A stretch of 21,435 nt of DNA, from positions 1 to 21,435 of IMG/VR virus record IMGVR_UViG_3300005367_000127; one strand, written 5' to 3'. Within the stretch, counting starts at the first letter, position 1. Every line of letters starts with the position of its first letter. The DNA is from a virus. Made by a program: the position numbers and the translations under genes. Below the pieces are notes generated by a model. That model was given only the letters and a program-made list of their open reading frames with translations. It made no database searches and was not told where the DNA came from. Positions 12,182 to 19,807 of this stretch are shown here, in pieces.

Positions 12182-13282
12182 TTACTTACCTGCGGGGTAA
12201 CGCTTGGAGGCAAGACGGGCGGCGTCCTTCTTGCTGATGCCCTTCATCACGAGCTGATCCGTGAGGGCCTTTCGAGCCTTGTCGGCCTTGGCGCTGGTGT
12301 TGACCGCCATTGCGTCAGCTCGCTGAGCGGACTCCATGCCAGCGATGCCCTGGAGCGCCTGGTCGGCAACGGCCGAGTTGGCGTTCAGCTCCTTGGCCTC
12401 GGGGATGGCCTTGACCAGCCCGGCCGCCTCGTCCTTGTTGGCGAACACGGGGGAGTACATGGCGATGAGGAGCTTGGCCACACCGAGCTGGTCCTCGCCC
12501 TCCACGTCACCGAGGGCGCCGGCCTTCGCCTGGGCGAGGACCTGGGCCTTGAACTCGTCCAGCGACATGCCCTGCTTGGCGGCGTTCAGCGTCATCTCCC
12601 GGCCCTTGGCGTAGGAGCTGGTGCCCTGGAGGGCGTTCACCTGCTCGGGCGTGGAGTTCAGCAGCGTGGCGGCGTCAGAGATGCCGAGCGGCTTGGACAT
12701 ATTCGCCGGCACGGTGGCATCAAACTGCTGGCGCTCCAGGTTGAACTTGTCCCGGTTGAGCCCGAGCACGTCCCGCTGGTACTGATTCTGGGCGTCACGG
12801 TCGGCCTTGTCGGCAAGGATCTGCTGCACGGCGAGCTGCGTGCGCTGCTGCATGATTGGCTTGGCGGCGTTCAGCATGGCGTAGTAGTTGCCGTTCGCAC
12901 TGGCCGAGGAGGCCCGCTGGGCGGCGGTCGCTGCGGCGCTGCGGCTGTGGTGGGCGCTCGCCTGGTCATAAACGGCGTTGGACTGCCCGGCGTCCTGGAC
13001 GGCCTGGGTCATCGGGGCGTTCACGAGAGCGGCCCGCTGGGCGGCGGCCTGGGCGGCCTGGGCCTTGGTGCCTCCGGCATCCGCCGTGACGGCCGGCGCC
13101 GAAGCTGCGGGAGCTGCCGGAGCTGGAGCTGCGGGCGGGGCCACTACGGCCGGCGTCCCGATGTCGGTGGGCGGGGCCGCTGCGGCGGCGTTCACGTCGG
13201 CCTTGGCCTGGGTGCCCGACTGGGCCATAGCGCTCAGAAGCGCCCGCTTCTGGTTCTCATCCTGGGTCGTGGGCACGATCAT
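12182..13282 (-). CDS. Ala/Gln-rich virion-associated protein, 366 aa
   Basis: Residues 33-75 are a low-complexity Ala/Pro linker; the rest is mainly helical, with many Ala and Gln (for example QRTQLAVQQILADKADRDAQ). It overlaps the preceding gene by ATGA and lies directly before the giant internal virion protein gene. Such mid-sized Ala/Gln-rich proteins between tail and internal-core genes in podoviruses are commonly internal virion proteins, but I do not recognise a family. The C-terminus (KKDAARLASKRYPAGK) is basic. Complete, with no signs of damage. Confidence 0.72.
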   Translation of the reverse strand: MIVPTTQDENQKRALLSAMAQSGTQAKADVNAAAAAPPTDIGTPAVVAPPAAPAPAAPAASAPAVTADAGGTKAQAAQAAAQRAALVNAPMTQAVQDAGQSNAVYDQASAHHSRSAAATAAQRASSASANGNYYAMLNAAKPIMQQRTQLAVQQILADKADRDAQNQYQRDVLGLNRDKFNLERQQFDATVPANMSKPLGISDAATLLNSTPEQVNALQGTSSYAKGREMTLNAAKQGMSLDEFKAQVLAQAKAGALGDVEGEDQLGVAKLLIAMYSPVFANKDEAAGLVKAIPEAKELNANSAVADQALQGIAGMESAQRADAMAVNTSAKADKARKALTDQLVMKGISKKDAARLASKRYPAGK

Positions 13283-13833
13283 CCAATCCCGTATTGAGCG
13301 TTCTCACGAGCTGCCCGGTCCTGGGCGTTTAACTCTTCCTCGGACTTCTGCCGGCGCCGGGACGCAATGCCCTGGGCAAGGCTGGTGCCAATGTCCATCT
13401 TCTGGTCTTCGATGTCATTGATGGCGCTCTGGTGCTCACGGTTGGTGTCCGTCTGGAACTGGGTCTGATCCTCCAGCCGGCGGCCCGAGCGGAACATTCC
13501 CTGGCTCTCGGCGTTCTCCGAGATGTTGCGGAGCCCGAGACGCATGCGGTCGGCGTAGACGGGCTTCATGTCCTCCACCCGGCCGTTCAGGCGGGCGATG
13601 CGGGAGGCGGCCTCGCCCTGGGCCTCAGCGTCGGTTACTCCCGTCTCCCGAAGGAAAGCGAGATAGGTCGGGTCGGTGTATGCCAGATTCCCGGCCGGGG
13701 CGGCGGTCGGCGTAACGGCGGGGGCCGGAGCCACCGCTGCCGCAATGCCGCTGTAGTCCCCGCCGCCAATAGAGGCCAGGCTCGACGTGGCGGGTATTCC
13801 TGCGGAGGAACTACGGAGCGGGGTGATTGCCAT
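13279..13833 (-). CDS. Hypothetical virion-associated protein, 184 aa
   Basis: Residues 1-47 are low-complexity (Ser, Gly, Ala, Pro). From residue 52 (YTDPTYLAFLRETGVTDAEA) to the end it is a charged, mostly helical protein rich in Arg, Glu and Gln, with GMFRSGRRLEDQTQFQTDTN in the middle. The gene overlaps the following 366-residue gene by ATGA, so the two products probably act together, likely as internal or tail-tip virion components. There is no Shine-Dalgarno; instead TACCCT lies 7 nt before the ATG. Confidence 0.7.
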   Translation of the reverse strand: MAITPLRSSSAGIPATSSLASIGGGDYSGIAAAVAPAPAVTPTAAPAGNLAYTDPTYLAFLRETGVTDAEAQGEAASRIARLNGRVEDMKPVYADRMRLGLRNISENAESQGMFRSGRRLEDQTQFQTDTNREHQSAINDIEDQKMDIGTSLAQGIASRRRQKSEEELNAQDRAARENAQYGIG

Positions 13834-13846
13834 GCCGGGAAGGGTA
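13834..13846 (-). promoter_or_regulatory. TACCCT box, 7 nt before an SD-less ATG
   Basis: On the - strand the order is TACCCT, TCCCGGC, ATG. It is nearly the same as the TACCTT-TCCCGAG-ATG arrangement on the + strand at 6738-6750. It lies in the 30-nt gap between two - strand genes and fits a TANNNT -10 element that would drive a leaderless transcript. Confidence 0.42.
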
Positions 13847-13863
13847 CGTCGGCCTGGAGAGTC

Positions 13864-14667
13864 TTATGCGGCTGGCAGAACTACGCACCCGGCGAAGCTG
13901 TCCGCAGCTCCACCGCCCGTGCCTCCGGGAAGGGAGTCGATGGCGTGGAGGCCCGGCGAGCTGAGCCCGGCCTCAAAGAGTCCCTGGTTGACCTGGGGTC
14001 CGGTCTCAACGGTACCCACCATCGTGGTGCCCGAGATGGTGGCGGACGCCATCGTGACCGTGGCGTTGAGGTTGTACTCGTCACGGACAACGTATAGCGC
14101 CGTGGCGTCACCGGCCGGCGTGGTGATGGAGCCATGCGAGACGGGGGTGGCGTTGTAGTAGAAGACGAGGCTGGAGTCCAGCGCACTCGACGGCCGGAGC
14201 ACGCCCGAGATGACGGCAACTTGGTGTGACGTGGCACCCGAGTAGCCATAGGTGGCAGCAGGCGTCAGGTCCGAGATGAAGGCCGCACGGATGGCGGCCG
14301 ACTTGAAGTTGTCGATGATCTCCAGCTCATCGAACACTCCGCCGACCCATGTGCCGGCAATGCCGGGTCCGGCCTTGGAGGCCCAGACGATCATCAGGTC
14401 GTCCGGGCCATACAGGGCGTAGTTGGTGAGAGCGCTGGGCACGAACGAGTTGCCAACACCCTGGGTATCCACCCACACGGGTGGCACCGAAGTGCCGGGG
14501 GTGACGCCCGAGCCGAGGGTGCAGAGCTTGTCCTCCAGCGCCCGGTCCCGCTCCTCCAGGAGCCGCACGGTGTCCGGGCTCATCTGGGTGCCTTCGGGCA
14601 TGAGGCTCTCGGCCACCTGGCGCCAGCGGTGCGGGAACTCCCAGCAGGGCTTGTTACTGACGGCCAC
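13864..14667 (-). CDS. Putative tail/head fibre-like virion protein, 267 aa
   Basis: The N-terminal third has a short helical motif LLEERDRALEDKLCTL (about 35-50), a style I recall from minor tail proteins of actinophages. The remainder is beta-strand-rich with Gly/Ser/Thr (VWASKAGPGIAGTWVGGVFD, NATVTMASATISGTTMVG) and ends in a Gly-rich, small-residue tail. This composition fits a fibre, decoration or receptor-binding protein; no enzyme motif is visible. GTG at 14667 is chosen because GAGGAG lies 5 nt upstream and the start follows the nozzle gene's stop by one base; the open frame extends 20 codons further into that gene. Confidence 0.65.
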   Translation of the reverse strand: MAVSNKPCWEFPHRWRQVAESLMPEGTQMSPDTVRLLEERDRALEDKLCTLGSGVTPGTSVPPVWVDTQGVGNSFVPSALTNYALYGPDDLMIVWASKAGPGIAGTWVGGVFDELEIIDNFKSAAIRAAFISDLTPAATYGYSGATSHQVAVISGVLRPSSALDSSLVFYYNATPVSHGSITTPAGDATALYVVRDEYNLNATVTMASATISGTTMVGTVETGPQVNQGLFEAGLSSPGLHAIDSLPGGTGGGAADSFAGCVVLPAA

Positions 14668-14668
14668 G

Positions 14669-16180
14669 TCAGCTCCTCGGGCTCTTGGGCCGCACGTCCA
14701 GCTCGACCACAATGTCCTGGAACGCAACGCCCTTGACGGCGCTGAGCTTCAGGCTGATGCCGCCGCCGAAGCGGGACTCGGGACCGAACAGGAACGTCTT
14801 GCGGGAGCGGACGCCGGAGGTAGTGGCGCTGGCGCCGGGCTCGCTCCAGGTTTGGGCGGTGGCCGCCAGGCCGTCCGGCATCTCCCACCGGGAGTGCGAG
14901 GTCGGCGTCACGGTGAAGCCGTTGTCGGTAGCGCTGCCGGTGGCCCACTTGGTGAAGTCCACCGTGACCTTGCGGACACGCACCTCGTTGCCCTCCTCCG
15001 CCCAGAACTCGGGGAAGGTGACCTCGGCGTCGAGCGGCGTCGTGGAGGCATCGCCCGGCTGGGCGTAGGTGTCGGACGTGAACGCCGGCCGGGAGAGGTC
15101 AATGCTCCAGATCCAGAAGTTCGGTTGCGAGGCCACGCCTCCGCCATCGGTGAGGTGGATGTGTCCCTGGCCGTCCGAGGTGGCGTAGACACTGATGTCC
15201 ACGCCGAAGGTGTGCCGGGTCCAGACGCCGTTGCGGTAGAGGCCACCCTTGTCGGTGAGTGGGAAGAGGATCACGGCCTCGTCCGGGCGGAACCCCTTGA
15301 CTACCTTCACGGTGGTGAGCCCGAGCTGGGCCGTGGTGTCGTTGAGGCGGAGGTACCGCTTCTCCTGCACCGTGCTGCCGTTGAACACGGCGGGGTAGTC
15401 GGCCGAGATCGGGACAAAGATGATCTGGTCCGAGCCCAGCAGGGCGGCACAGTCAGCGAAGGCGGTCCACGGGTGGACACCGCCGCCGGTTACCCGCCGA
15501 AGGGTGCCGGTGGTGGGCAGCCCGGTGAGGGCGTGCCACTCACCGTTCTGAGTGAGGACGCTGAACTGGTTGCGCTGGGCGAATCCGCCCGTGGCGGCGC
15601 CCGAGCTGTTCGGCACGTCAAACCAGTTGGTAGCTCCCCACGTCGTGAAGTCCCCGGCATCCGAGTAGTACACCCGAGTGAGAAATCCCGATGCGCCGGT
15701 CACCATCATGCGCTCGCCGTAGAGGGCGATGTCGTACCCTCCGGGAGAACCAGCCAGAGCGGTGAGCGTTCCTCCCACAAAGTCCAGCACGTAGCTCTTG
15801 TCCCCGAAGCTGGTGATGTAGAGGTCCTTGTTGCCGTACTCGAATCCCCGCACCTGCTGTGTGGGCGTGCTGGCGAGGGCGCCCGTGAACGAGGTCATCG
15901 CACCGGGAGCGGTGACCGTCGCTCGATACACGGTCGTGCCGACGATGACGGCGAGGTCGGGGTTGGTGCCCCGCCAGAACATGCCCATGACCACGCCGGT
16001 CGGCTTGCTACTAAATCCGAGGGACTTGACCCCTGCACGAGGACCGATGAGCCCGGTGTTGTAGACGACCATGTTCTTGGCCGAGAACGTGTTAGCCGGC
16101 GCCCGGTCGGGCGAGGTCTCCCCATAGTCTCCGCCGCTGAAGTCGGAATAGCGGATGCGCTGTGACTTGTCGGCGGGCAT
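14669..16180 (-). CDS. Tail nozzle / DNA stabilisation-like protein, 503 aa
   Basis: A 503-residue, strand-rich protein beginning MPADKSQRIRYSDFSGGDYG. The 'F.GG.....SP......A..aknm' opening and the repeating beta blades afterwards (VIVGTTVYRATV, DLYITSFGDKSYVLDF, GERMMVTGASGFLTRVYYSD, VFNGSTVQEKRYL) suggest a propeller-like nozzle, as in T7 gp12 or P22 gp10. These hubs close the tail channel and retain the packaged DNA. The start overlaps the adaptor gene's stop in a TGATG arrangement, consistent with adaptor and nozzle being made together. Family assignment is by layout and fold flavour, not by a catalytic motif. Confidence 0.7.
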   Translation of the reverse strand: MPADKSQRIRYSDFSGGDYGETSPDRAPANTFSAKNMVVYNTGLIGPRAGVKSLGFSSKPTGVVMGMFWRGTNPDLAVIVGTTVYRATVTAPGAMTSFTGALASTPTQQVRGFEYGNKDLYITSFGDKSYVLDFVGGTLTALAGSPGGYDIALYGERMMVTGASGFLTRVYYSDAGDFTTWGATNWFDVPNSSGAATGGFAQRNQFSVLTQNGEWHALTGLPTTGTLRRVTGGGVHPWTAFADCAALLGSDQIIFVPISADYPAVFNGSTVQEKRYLRLNDTTAQLGLTTVKVVKGFRPDEAVILFPLTDKGGLYRNGVWTRHTFGVDISVYATSDGQGHIHLTDGGGVASQPNFWIWSIDLSRPAFTSDTYAQPGDASTTPLDAEVTFPEFWAEEGNEVRVRKVTVDFTKWATGSATDNGFTVTPTSHSRWEMPDGLAATAQTWSEPGASATTSGVRSRKTFLFGPESRFGGGISLKLSAVKGVAFQDIVVELDVRPKSPRS

Positions 16181-16791
16181 CAGATCACAAAGTCCGAGCG
16201 GGTGCGGATGCTGATGGGCGAGGAGGTCCGGCGCATGTTGTCCTTGATGCGGTCAATCTGCTCCTTCTTCTCGATCTGGAACATGGAGAGGAGCGTGGAG
16301 TCGTCCAGCTTGCGAGCTGCTCGGGCTCCGGCGTAAGCGATGATGAGTCCGGGGTACGGGCAGAGGGGTACGTCGGTGGGCGAGGCCAGCGCCGTCTCCT
16401 TGCCGATGTAGCCGTGGGACATGGTGATGACGGCATTAGGCGTCGGCCCGAGCCGGATCTTCTCGGCGGAGATGGCGTACACATGCGGGCGTCCCACTGT
16501 GCCGTCGTACTGAATCAGGTCCCGGCGCTGGACGGCTTGGATGTCTCGGCCGTGGTCATCGGAGATCCAGACGGTACGGGTCCAGCCGGCGGGCGGGGTG
16601 TAGGCCTGCTGGGCGTTCACCGTTGGGAAGGTGGTCTCGATCTGGAGCCACGGCCAGTCGTAATCGGTGGCGATGTCTTCGAGCGCCGAATTGATGAGCG
16701 AGTCGAGGATGGTCGTGGTGAAGTGGGCGTCATCACTCGGGAATCCGAGATCGTTCAGAAGACGGGCTCGGAGTGCGGTGAGGTCAGCCAT
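16180..16791 (-). CDS. Head-to-tail adaptor (tail tubular A / gp6-like)
   Basis: A 203-residue protein whose first 70 residues (LRARLLNDLGFPSDDAHFTT, LINSALEDIATDYDWPWL) match the helical start of adaptor proteins such as T7 gp11-like tail tubular A: a short helix, a 'lN.a..di....dWpwl' segment and then strands. It probably forms the ring between portal and nozzle. Its gene lies directly upstream of the nozzle gene (TGATG overlap), the normal order. There is no Shine-Dalgarno; a TACCCT box is 6 nt before the ATG. Confidence 0.78.
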   Translation of the reverse strand: MADLTALRARLLNDLGFPSDDAHFTTTILDSLINSALEDIATDYDWPWLQIETTFPTVNAQQAYTPPAGWTRTVWISDDHGRDIQAVQRRDLIQYDGTVGRPHVYAISAEKIRLGPTPNAVITMSHGYIGKETALASPTDVPLCPYPGLIIAYAGARAARKLDDSTLLSMFQIEKKEQIDRIKDNMRRTSSPISIRTRSDFVI

Positions 16792-16803
16792 GCCCGAAGG
16801 GTA
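16792..16803 (-). promoter_or_regulatory. TACCCT box, 6 nt before the adaptor ATG
   Basis: On the - strand the order is CCTACCCT, TCGGGC, ATG. The six-base spacer would put +1 exactly at the A of ATG if TACCCT is a -10 element. It lies in the 38-nt gap after the 145-residue protein gene, and no ribosome site is visible. Confidence 0.42.
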
Positions 16804-16829
16804 GGCGGAGTCTTACGGAGCGGTGCGGC

Positions 16830-17267
16830 TCAGTAGTGGTGGCCCACATCTTTGCCGAGCGCCCAGTACGCCTTGCCGAGCATCTCCGCCATCTTCGCCT
16901 CAGAGGTCTGGGTGTTGGCCTTCTCGATGGCGTCGTTGTGACTGTCGATCTCCGCCAGGACTTGCTCGGCGGTCTTCTTCTTCATGTCGTGGGCCATGAG
17001 GTGGAGGATGAGCGAGCCGTCCAGCTTGAGGCCGGGCTTGCTGCGGCAGACGATCCGATACACGTCGTCATGCTCCAAGCGCTGAAGCACCCAGCGGCCA
17101 TCCTCACGGAAGAGGGCCAGGCGGGGATCTCCCTCCCAGCCGAGCGCCGGATCTCCGAGCTGGAGGCGGTCCAGGATCTCCTTGACTTCGGGGGCAATCC
17201 ACAACGTCTTGCCGTTGACGACTTCAGGGTGCTGGATCTGCTGACGGGAGAGAGTGACTTCACGCAT
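16830..17267 (-). CDS. Conserved-type phage protein of unknown function, 145 aa
   Basis: It begins MREVTLSRQQIQHPEVVNG. The central block LQLGDPALGWEGDPRLALF, followed by GRWVLQRLEHDDVYRIV, is of a kind I recall from other phages at this place between capsid and adaptor genes, without a known function. A helical, charged segment (KKKTAEQVLAEIDSHNDAIE) and an AYWALGKDVGHHY end follow. I start at ATG 17267: extending the frame to 17318 would read through the capsid-gene terminator and encode only hairpin sequence. No Shine-Dalgarno; TACCCT is 9 nt upstream. Confidence 0.75.
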   Translation of the reverse strand: MREVTLSRQQIQHPEVVNGKTLWIAPEVKEILDRLQLGDPALGWEGDPRLALFREDGRWVLQRLEHDDVYRIVCRSKPGLKLDGSLILHLMAHDMKKKTAEQVLAEIDSHNDAIEKANTQTSEAKMAEMLGKAYWALGKDVGHHY

Positions 17268-17282
17268 GAGGACCGGAGGGTA
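17268..17282 (-). promoter_or_regulatory. TACCCT box between the capsid terminator and the next ATG
   Basis: On the - strand TTCTACCCT is followed by CCGGTCCTC and ATG. It lies between a strong terminator (17292-17315) and the start codon, a place where restart of transcription would be needed. This gives positional support to reading TACCCT as a promoter -10 element. Spacing to the ATG is 9 nt, slightly longer than in the other copies. Confidence 0.45.
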
Positions 17283-17291
17283 GAACGGAAA

Positions 17292-17315
17292 GAGCCCGCC
17301 CTTGCGGGCGGGCTC
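17292..17315 (-). terminator. Terminator after the major capsid gene
   Basis: GAGCCCGCCC and GGGCGGGCTC form a perfect 10-bp stem with loop GCAA (- strand), followed by TTTCCGTTC. It starts 18 nt after the capsid stop codon. The tail CTCTTTCCGTT is one base different from those of the terminators at 8222 and 18701. It should limit read-through from the heavily expressed capsid gene into the adaptor and tail genes. Confidence 0.85.
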
Positions 17316-17333
17316 CATCAGGTAGCGAGTGGA

Positions 17334-18545
17334 TCAGGCTTCGGTGATCCCGGTCATAACGCCGTGGGCGTTACGCTTGTCGGTGCAAAGCTCGTGGTAC
17401 TTGAACAGCGTTGCCTCGTAGGCATCCACGCCCGAGACCCGGCTGAGAATGGCGCCGTCCTCATCCATGAACTCCCAGTCCGACATCTCGTGCTGCTTGA
17501 GGTGGGGCAGGCCCAGCACGAACGCAAAGCCCGTGGGGATGTCCCGGTCCCAAGTCAGAGGGATGTCGCCGCCGCCGGCCGAAACCGACAGGGACTTGAA
17601 CCCGCCCTTGAGGTCCAACGAGTTGGTGTCGTTAAACCGCTTCTGGGAGGTGAGGGTATTGCTGTAGGCCCGGCGCACGCCGTCCGTGGTGATGATGTAG
17701 CCGGGGATCTCCCCGCCTTCGATACCGATGGTGTCGACGGCCAACTCGAACACGTTGTCCGAGATGGTGCCCACGGTGGCCCGCACGTAGCTGACCCAAG
17801 TGGGGTTGACGGTGGGGTCCACGTTGTGCAGCGTGCCGGAGGCCGCCACGATGGTCTGGAGCCCGGTCAATTCCTTCTGGGAAGTGGTGGCTCCGCCAGC
17901 GCCCGAACGGGAGATGAAGTCAGTGGCGGCCGTGGTCACGACTGCGCCCGAAATCACCATCGTCTTGGCGGCACGGTTGATGCTCTGGATGGTGCGGGCG
18001 GAGAAGGCCGAGGTGGGTGTGGCCACCGGGCCGGCGTCGATCACCATGCCGACCTCGAACTGCCGAAGCTGCACGAGCGTGGTGGTGGCCGCAAGCACGA
18101 GCGTGGTGCTGGCCGTGGTGACACCACAACCGGCGATCACGCCGTCCGAGGTGCCGGCGATCTGCCGGTTCACGTCACGCTTGAGGTCGTTCGTGACGCC
18201 CTTGGACTCGGACTCGACTGCACGAGTGAACGAGCCCTTGTCGGACTTCATGGCCCGGATCACGGGACCGTTGAGCTGGATGCGGCCGTAGTTGTACCGC
18301 AACGGCACTCGCTCCTCGGCGTAGCTCTGGTTACCGGCGGTGGGCAAGGTGCCACCTTCAGCTCGGGCGCCTACACCCGAGTTGCGGCTCACATGCAGCG
18401 ACAGCACCGCACGACGACCTTCGATGTCGTCCGAGTTCTTGTCGATCTGGTTGAGCAAGTTGAACGTGTTGTTGACCTGCTCACGAATTGTGGGCAGGTA
18501 GTCTTCCTTCAGCGCCGAGTCGGCGGTGGCGAGGGACAAAGGCAT
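17334..18545 (-). CDS. Major capsid protein (HK97/P22-type fold)
   Basis: A 403-residue coat protein. The N-terminal arm and helix (REQVNNTFNLLNQIDKNSDD), the charged 'E-loop' region (GTLPTAGNQSYAEERVPLRY) and the long helix KGSFTRAVESESKGVTNDLK are typical of phage coat proteins. Residues ~141-213 are a Thr/Val/Ala-rich strand block (TLVLAATTTLVQLRQFEVGM, then TIQSINRAAKTMVISGAVVT) that looks like an inserted beta domain. It follows the scaffold gene and a small protein gene, and is followed by a terminator, as expected for high expression. The ribosome site AAAGGGG is 6 nt before the ATG and overlaps a CCCTTGAAAGGG near-palindrome that could modulate translation. Confidence 0.85.
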   Translation of the reverse strand: MPLSLATADSALKEDYLPTIREQVNNTFNLLNQIDKNSDDIEGRRAVLSLHVSRNSGVGARAEGGTLPTAGNQSYAEERVPLRYNYGRIQLNGPVIRAMKSDKGSFTRAVESESKGVTNDLKRDVNRQIAGTSDGVIAGCGVTTASTTLVLAATTTLVQLRQFEVGMVIDAGPVATPTSAFSARTIQSINRAAKTMVISGAVVTTAATDFISRSGAGGATTSQKELTGLQTIVAASGTLHNVDPTVNPTWVSYVRATVGTISDNVFELAVDTIGIEGGEIPGYIITTDGVRRAYSNTLTSQKRFNDTNSLDLKGGFKSLSVSAGGGDIPLTWDRDIPTGFAFVLGLPHLKQHEMSDWEFMDEDGAILSRVSGVDAYEATLFKYHELCTDKRNAHGVMTGITEA

Positions 18546-18700
18546 TGCGATCCCCTTTCAAGGGTGGGTCGGATAGCGGAACTGGGTGGTGCCAGCGCTG
18601 CCTCCACCTCCAGGGTTTCGAGCGGCTCTCCGGGATCAACCCGGCTGGACATCTGAAGGAAAGCACATACCCGAGGGGGGTATGCGGGCCGCAACGCAAA
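18546..18700 (-). promoter_or_regulatory. Capsid gene leader with palindrome at 18665-18683
   Basis: This non-coding stretch lies between a terminator and the capsid gene, so a promoter should be here. It contains a 7+7 palindrome, CATACCC-GAGGG-GGGTATG (18665-18683, + strand reading), which could be an operator or a hairpin and which on the - strand includes GCATACCC, like the start of the box at 12165. Smaller palindromes lie at 18630-18644 (CCGGG/CCCGG) and over the ribosome site. I could not find a convincing -35/-10 pair; TATCCG and TATGTG are weak candidates. Confidence 0.35.
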
Positions 18701-18726
18701 GAGCCCCGGCCAGCAGGCCGGGGCTC
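18701..18726 (-). terminator. Terminator after the scaffold-linked small gene
   Basis: GAGCCCCGGCC and GGCCGGGGCTC form a perfect 11-bp stem with a 4-nt loop, followed on the - strand by TTTGCGTTGC. It begins 17 nt after the stop codon of the 77-residue gene. It separates portal-scaffold transcription from the capsid gene. Stem and tail are nearly the same as those of the terminator at 8222-8247. Confidence 0.85.
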
Positions 18727-18743
18727 CGTGAGTTCTTACGTTG

Positions 18744-18977
18744 CTACTTCAGGATGGTGCGCTTCTTGACCATTCCCTTCGGGATATGGAGGATGTGCGC
18801 CCACGCTCCCGTAGCTGGGTCGTGGCTCCCGGCGATCACGTAATGGCGCTTGTTGGCGCCCTTGATCTCCCAGCCGACAGTGGTGACCTCTCGTGGTTCC
18901 GAGGCAATGTCTTCGGTGCGGACCCACTCGTCCACATCCCCGAAGGCATCTTCCCAGATGACCTCCACCCGTTGCAT
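18744..18977 (-). CDS. Small phage protein of unknown function, 77 aa
   Basis: It starts with a TGATG overlap on the scaffold stop codon. The sequence MQRVEVIWEDAFGDVDEWVR... TVGWEIKGANKRHYVIAGS... HILHIPKGMVKKRTIL follows a pattern (WeDa, then a TVGW strand, a YVIA strand and a final IPkGmVk) that I recall from many short phage proteins of unknown role, often near structural genes. It looks like a small beta-barrel. Coupling to the scaffold suggests a function in head assembly. The open frame runs 15 codons further up but overlaps the scaffold gene without a better start. Confidence 0.75.
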   Translation of the reverse strand: MQRVEVIWEDAFGDVDEWVRTEDIASEPREVTTVGWEIKGANKRHYVIAGSHDPATGAWAHILHIPKGMVKKRTILK

Positions 18978-19786
18978 CAGTCTTTGATCCGGGAGAGCAT
19001 GCTCTTGCGAGCGCCGGCCCACGTCTTATCGTGCCCGCCGGCCGGGTCGGCCGGAGCGCCGCTGCCGCCAGCGACCTTCGGGAATACGGCGCCCTTGAGC
19101 GCTGCCTCTTCCACAAACTTGTCGATCACGGCTTGCTTCTCCGCTTCGATAGCGGCGTGGGCGGCCTTCACGTCACCGTCGAACTGCTGGCTGGCCCGCA
19201 GCAGAACGGTCTCATACTCCCTCGTGCCCGGCTCGTAGCCGAGGTCGGTGGTCTCCTTGATGACGGCTTGGACCGCATCCTCCTGGGCCTTGGCCTCGGC
19301 AGCTGCGGTGGAGCTGGCGGTCTCACGGTCAGAGACGTACTTGTCGATGAAAGCCTGCAACTCCTCGGCGGTCTTCGGGATCTCGACCTCGGGAGTGGGC
19401 TCCGGGGTGACGGGCTCCGGGGTCTCCTCGTCGGGCGCCAGGATGCGCTCGGCAAGGTCCTTCATGCGCTGGGCGGCTTCGCCGATGGTCTCCGGGTTGC
19501 CGATGTCCCGCACGAGGCTCATCAGGACCTCACGCTCGGGCTCGCTGAACGGAGCGAACGCTTCCTCATAGGGCTTGAGGCTGGTACGGCGCTCGGCTGC
19601 CTCTCGGCGGATCTTCTCGACGTATGCACGCTCGAACGTGTCGGTGGCCTCGTCATCAAACGGGTCCACCTCGGGCTCTACAACCGGCTCAACCACGGGC
19701 TCGACAGCAGGAGAAACCTCCGGCGTCGTGACCGGCTCCACAACGGGATCGGCGGCGGGTGCAGAGGGTTCTACTGGATCAGGCAT
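18977..19786 (-). CDS. Capsid scaffolding/assembly protein
   Basis: A 269-residue, strongly acidic and Pro/Val/Glu-rich protein. Residues 1-45 are repeats of the type VEPV (PAVEPVVEPVVEPEVDPF), then charged helices (TFERAYVEKIRREAAERRTS and others) and a helical C-terminus ending AGARKSMLSRIKD, a basic tip that in scaffolds binds the coat. Location between portal and capsid genes is the normal place of the scaffold. AGGAG and AAGGG stand just before the ATG. No protease motif is seen, so it is probably released or cut by other means. Confidence 0.8.
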   Translation of the reverse strand: MPDPVEPSAPAADPVVEPVTTPEVSPAVEPVVEPVVEPEVDPFDDEATDTFERAYVEKIRREAAERRTSLKPYEEAFAPFSEPEREVLMSLVRDIGNPETIGEAAQRMKDLAERILAPDEETPEPVTPEPTPEVEIPKTAEELQAFIDKYVSDRETASSTAAAEAKAQEDAVQAVIKETTDLGYEPGTREYETVLLRASQQFDGDVKAAHAAIEAEKQAVIDKFVEEAALKGAVFPKVAGGSGAPADPAGGHDKTWAGARKSMLSRIKD

Positions 19787-19807
19787 CAGGCCCTTGTCTC
19801 CTATGGC

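Noticed and set aside
12146-13297. A 383-codon + strand open frame opposite the 366-aa virion gene
   Set aside because: In-register antisense shadow of an Ala/Gln-rich gene, giving only Gly/Leu/Val/Arg-rich sequence.
14423-16165. A 580-codon + strand open frame opposite the nozzle protein gene
   Set aside because: In antisense register with the real gene, with no recognisable motif and no conserved start context.
17268-17318. Extended N-terminus (MEPARKGGLFPFYPPVL) for the 145-residue protein
   Set aside because: These codons are the sequence of the capsid terminator hairpin and the TACCCT box; the start at 17267 avoids translating a terminator.
16836-18656. A 606-codon + strand open frame across the capsid gene
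   Set aside because: Same in-register antisense effect; it also runs through the terminator and the capsid leader, and its product is low-complexity His/Arg/Gly/Val sequence.
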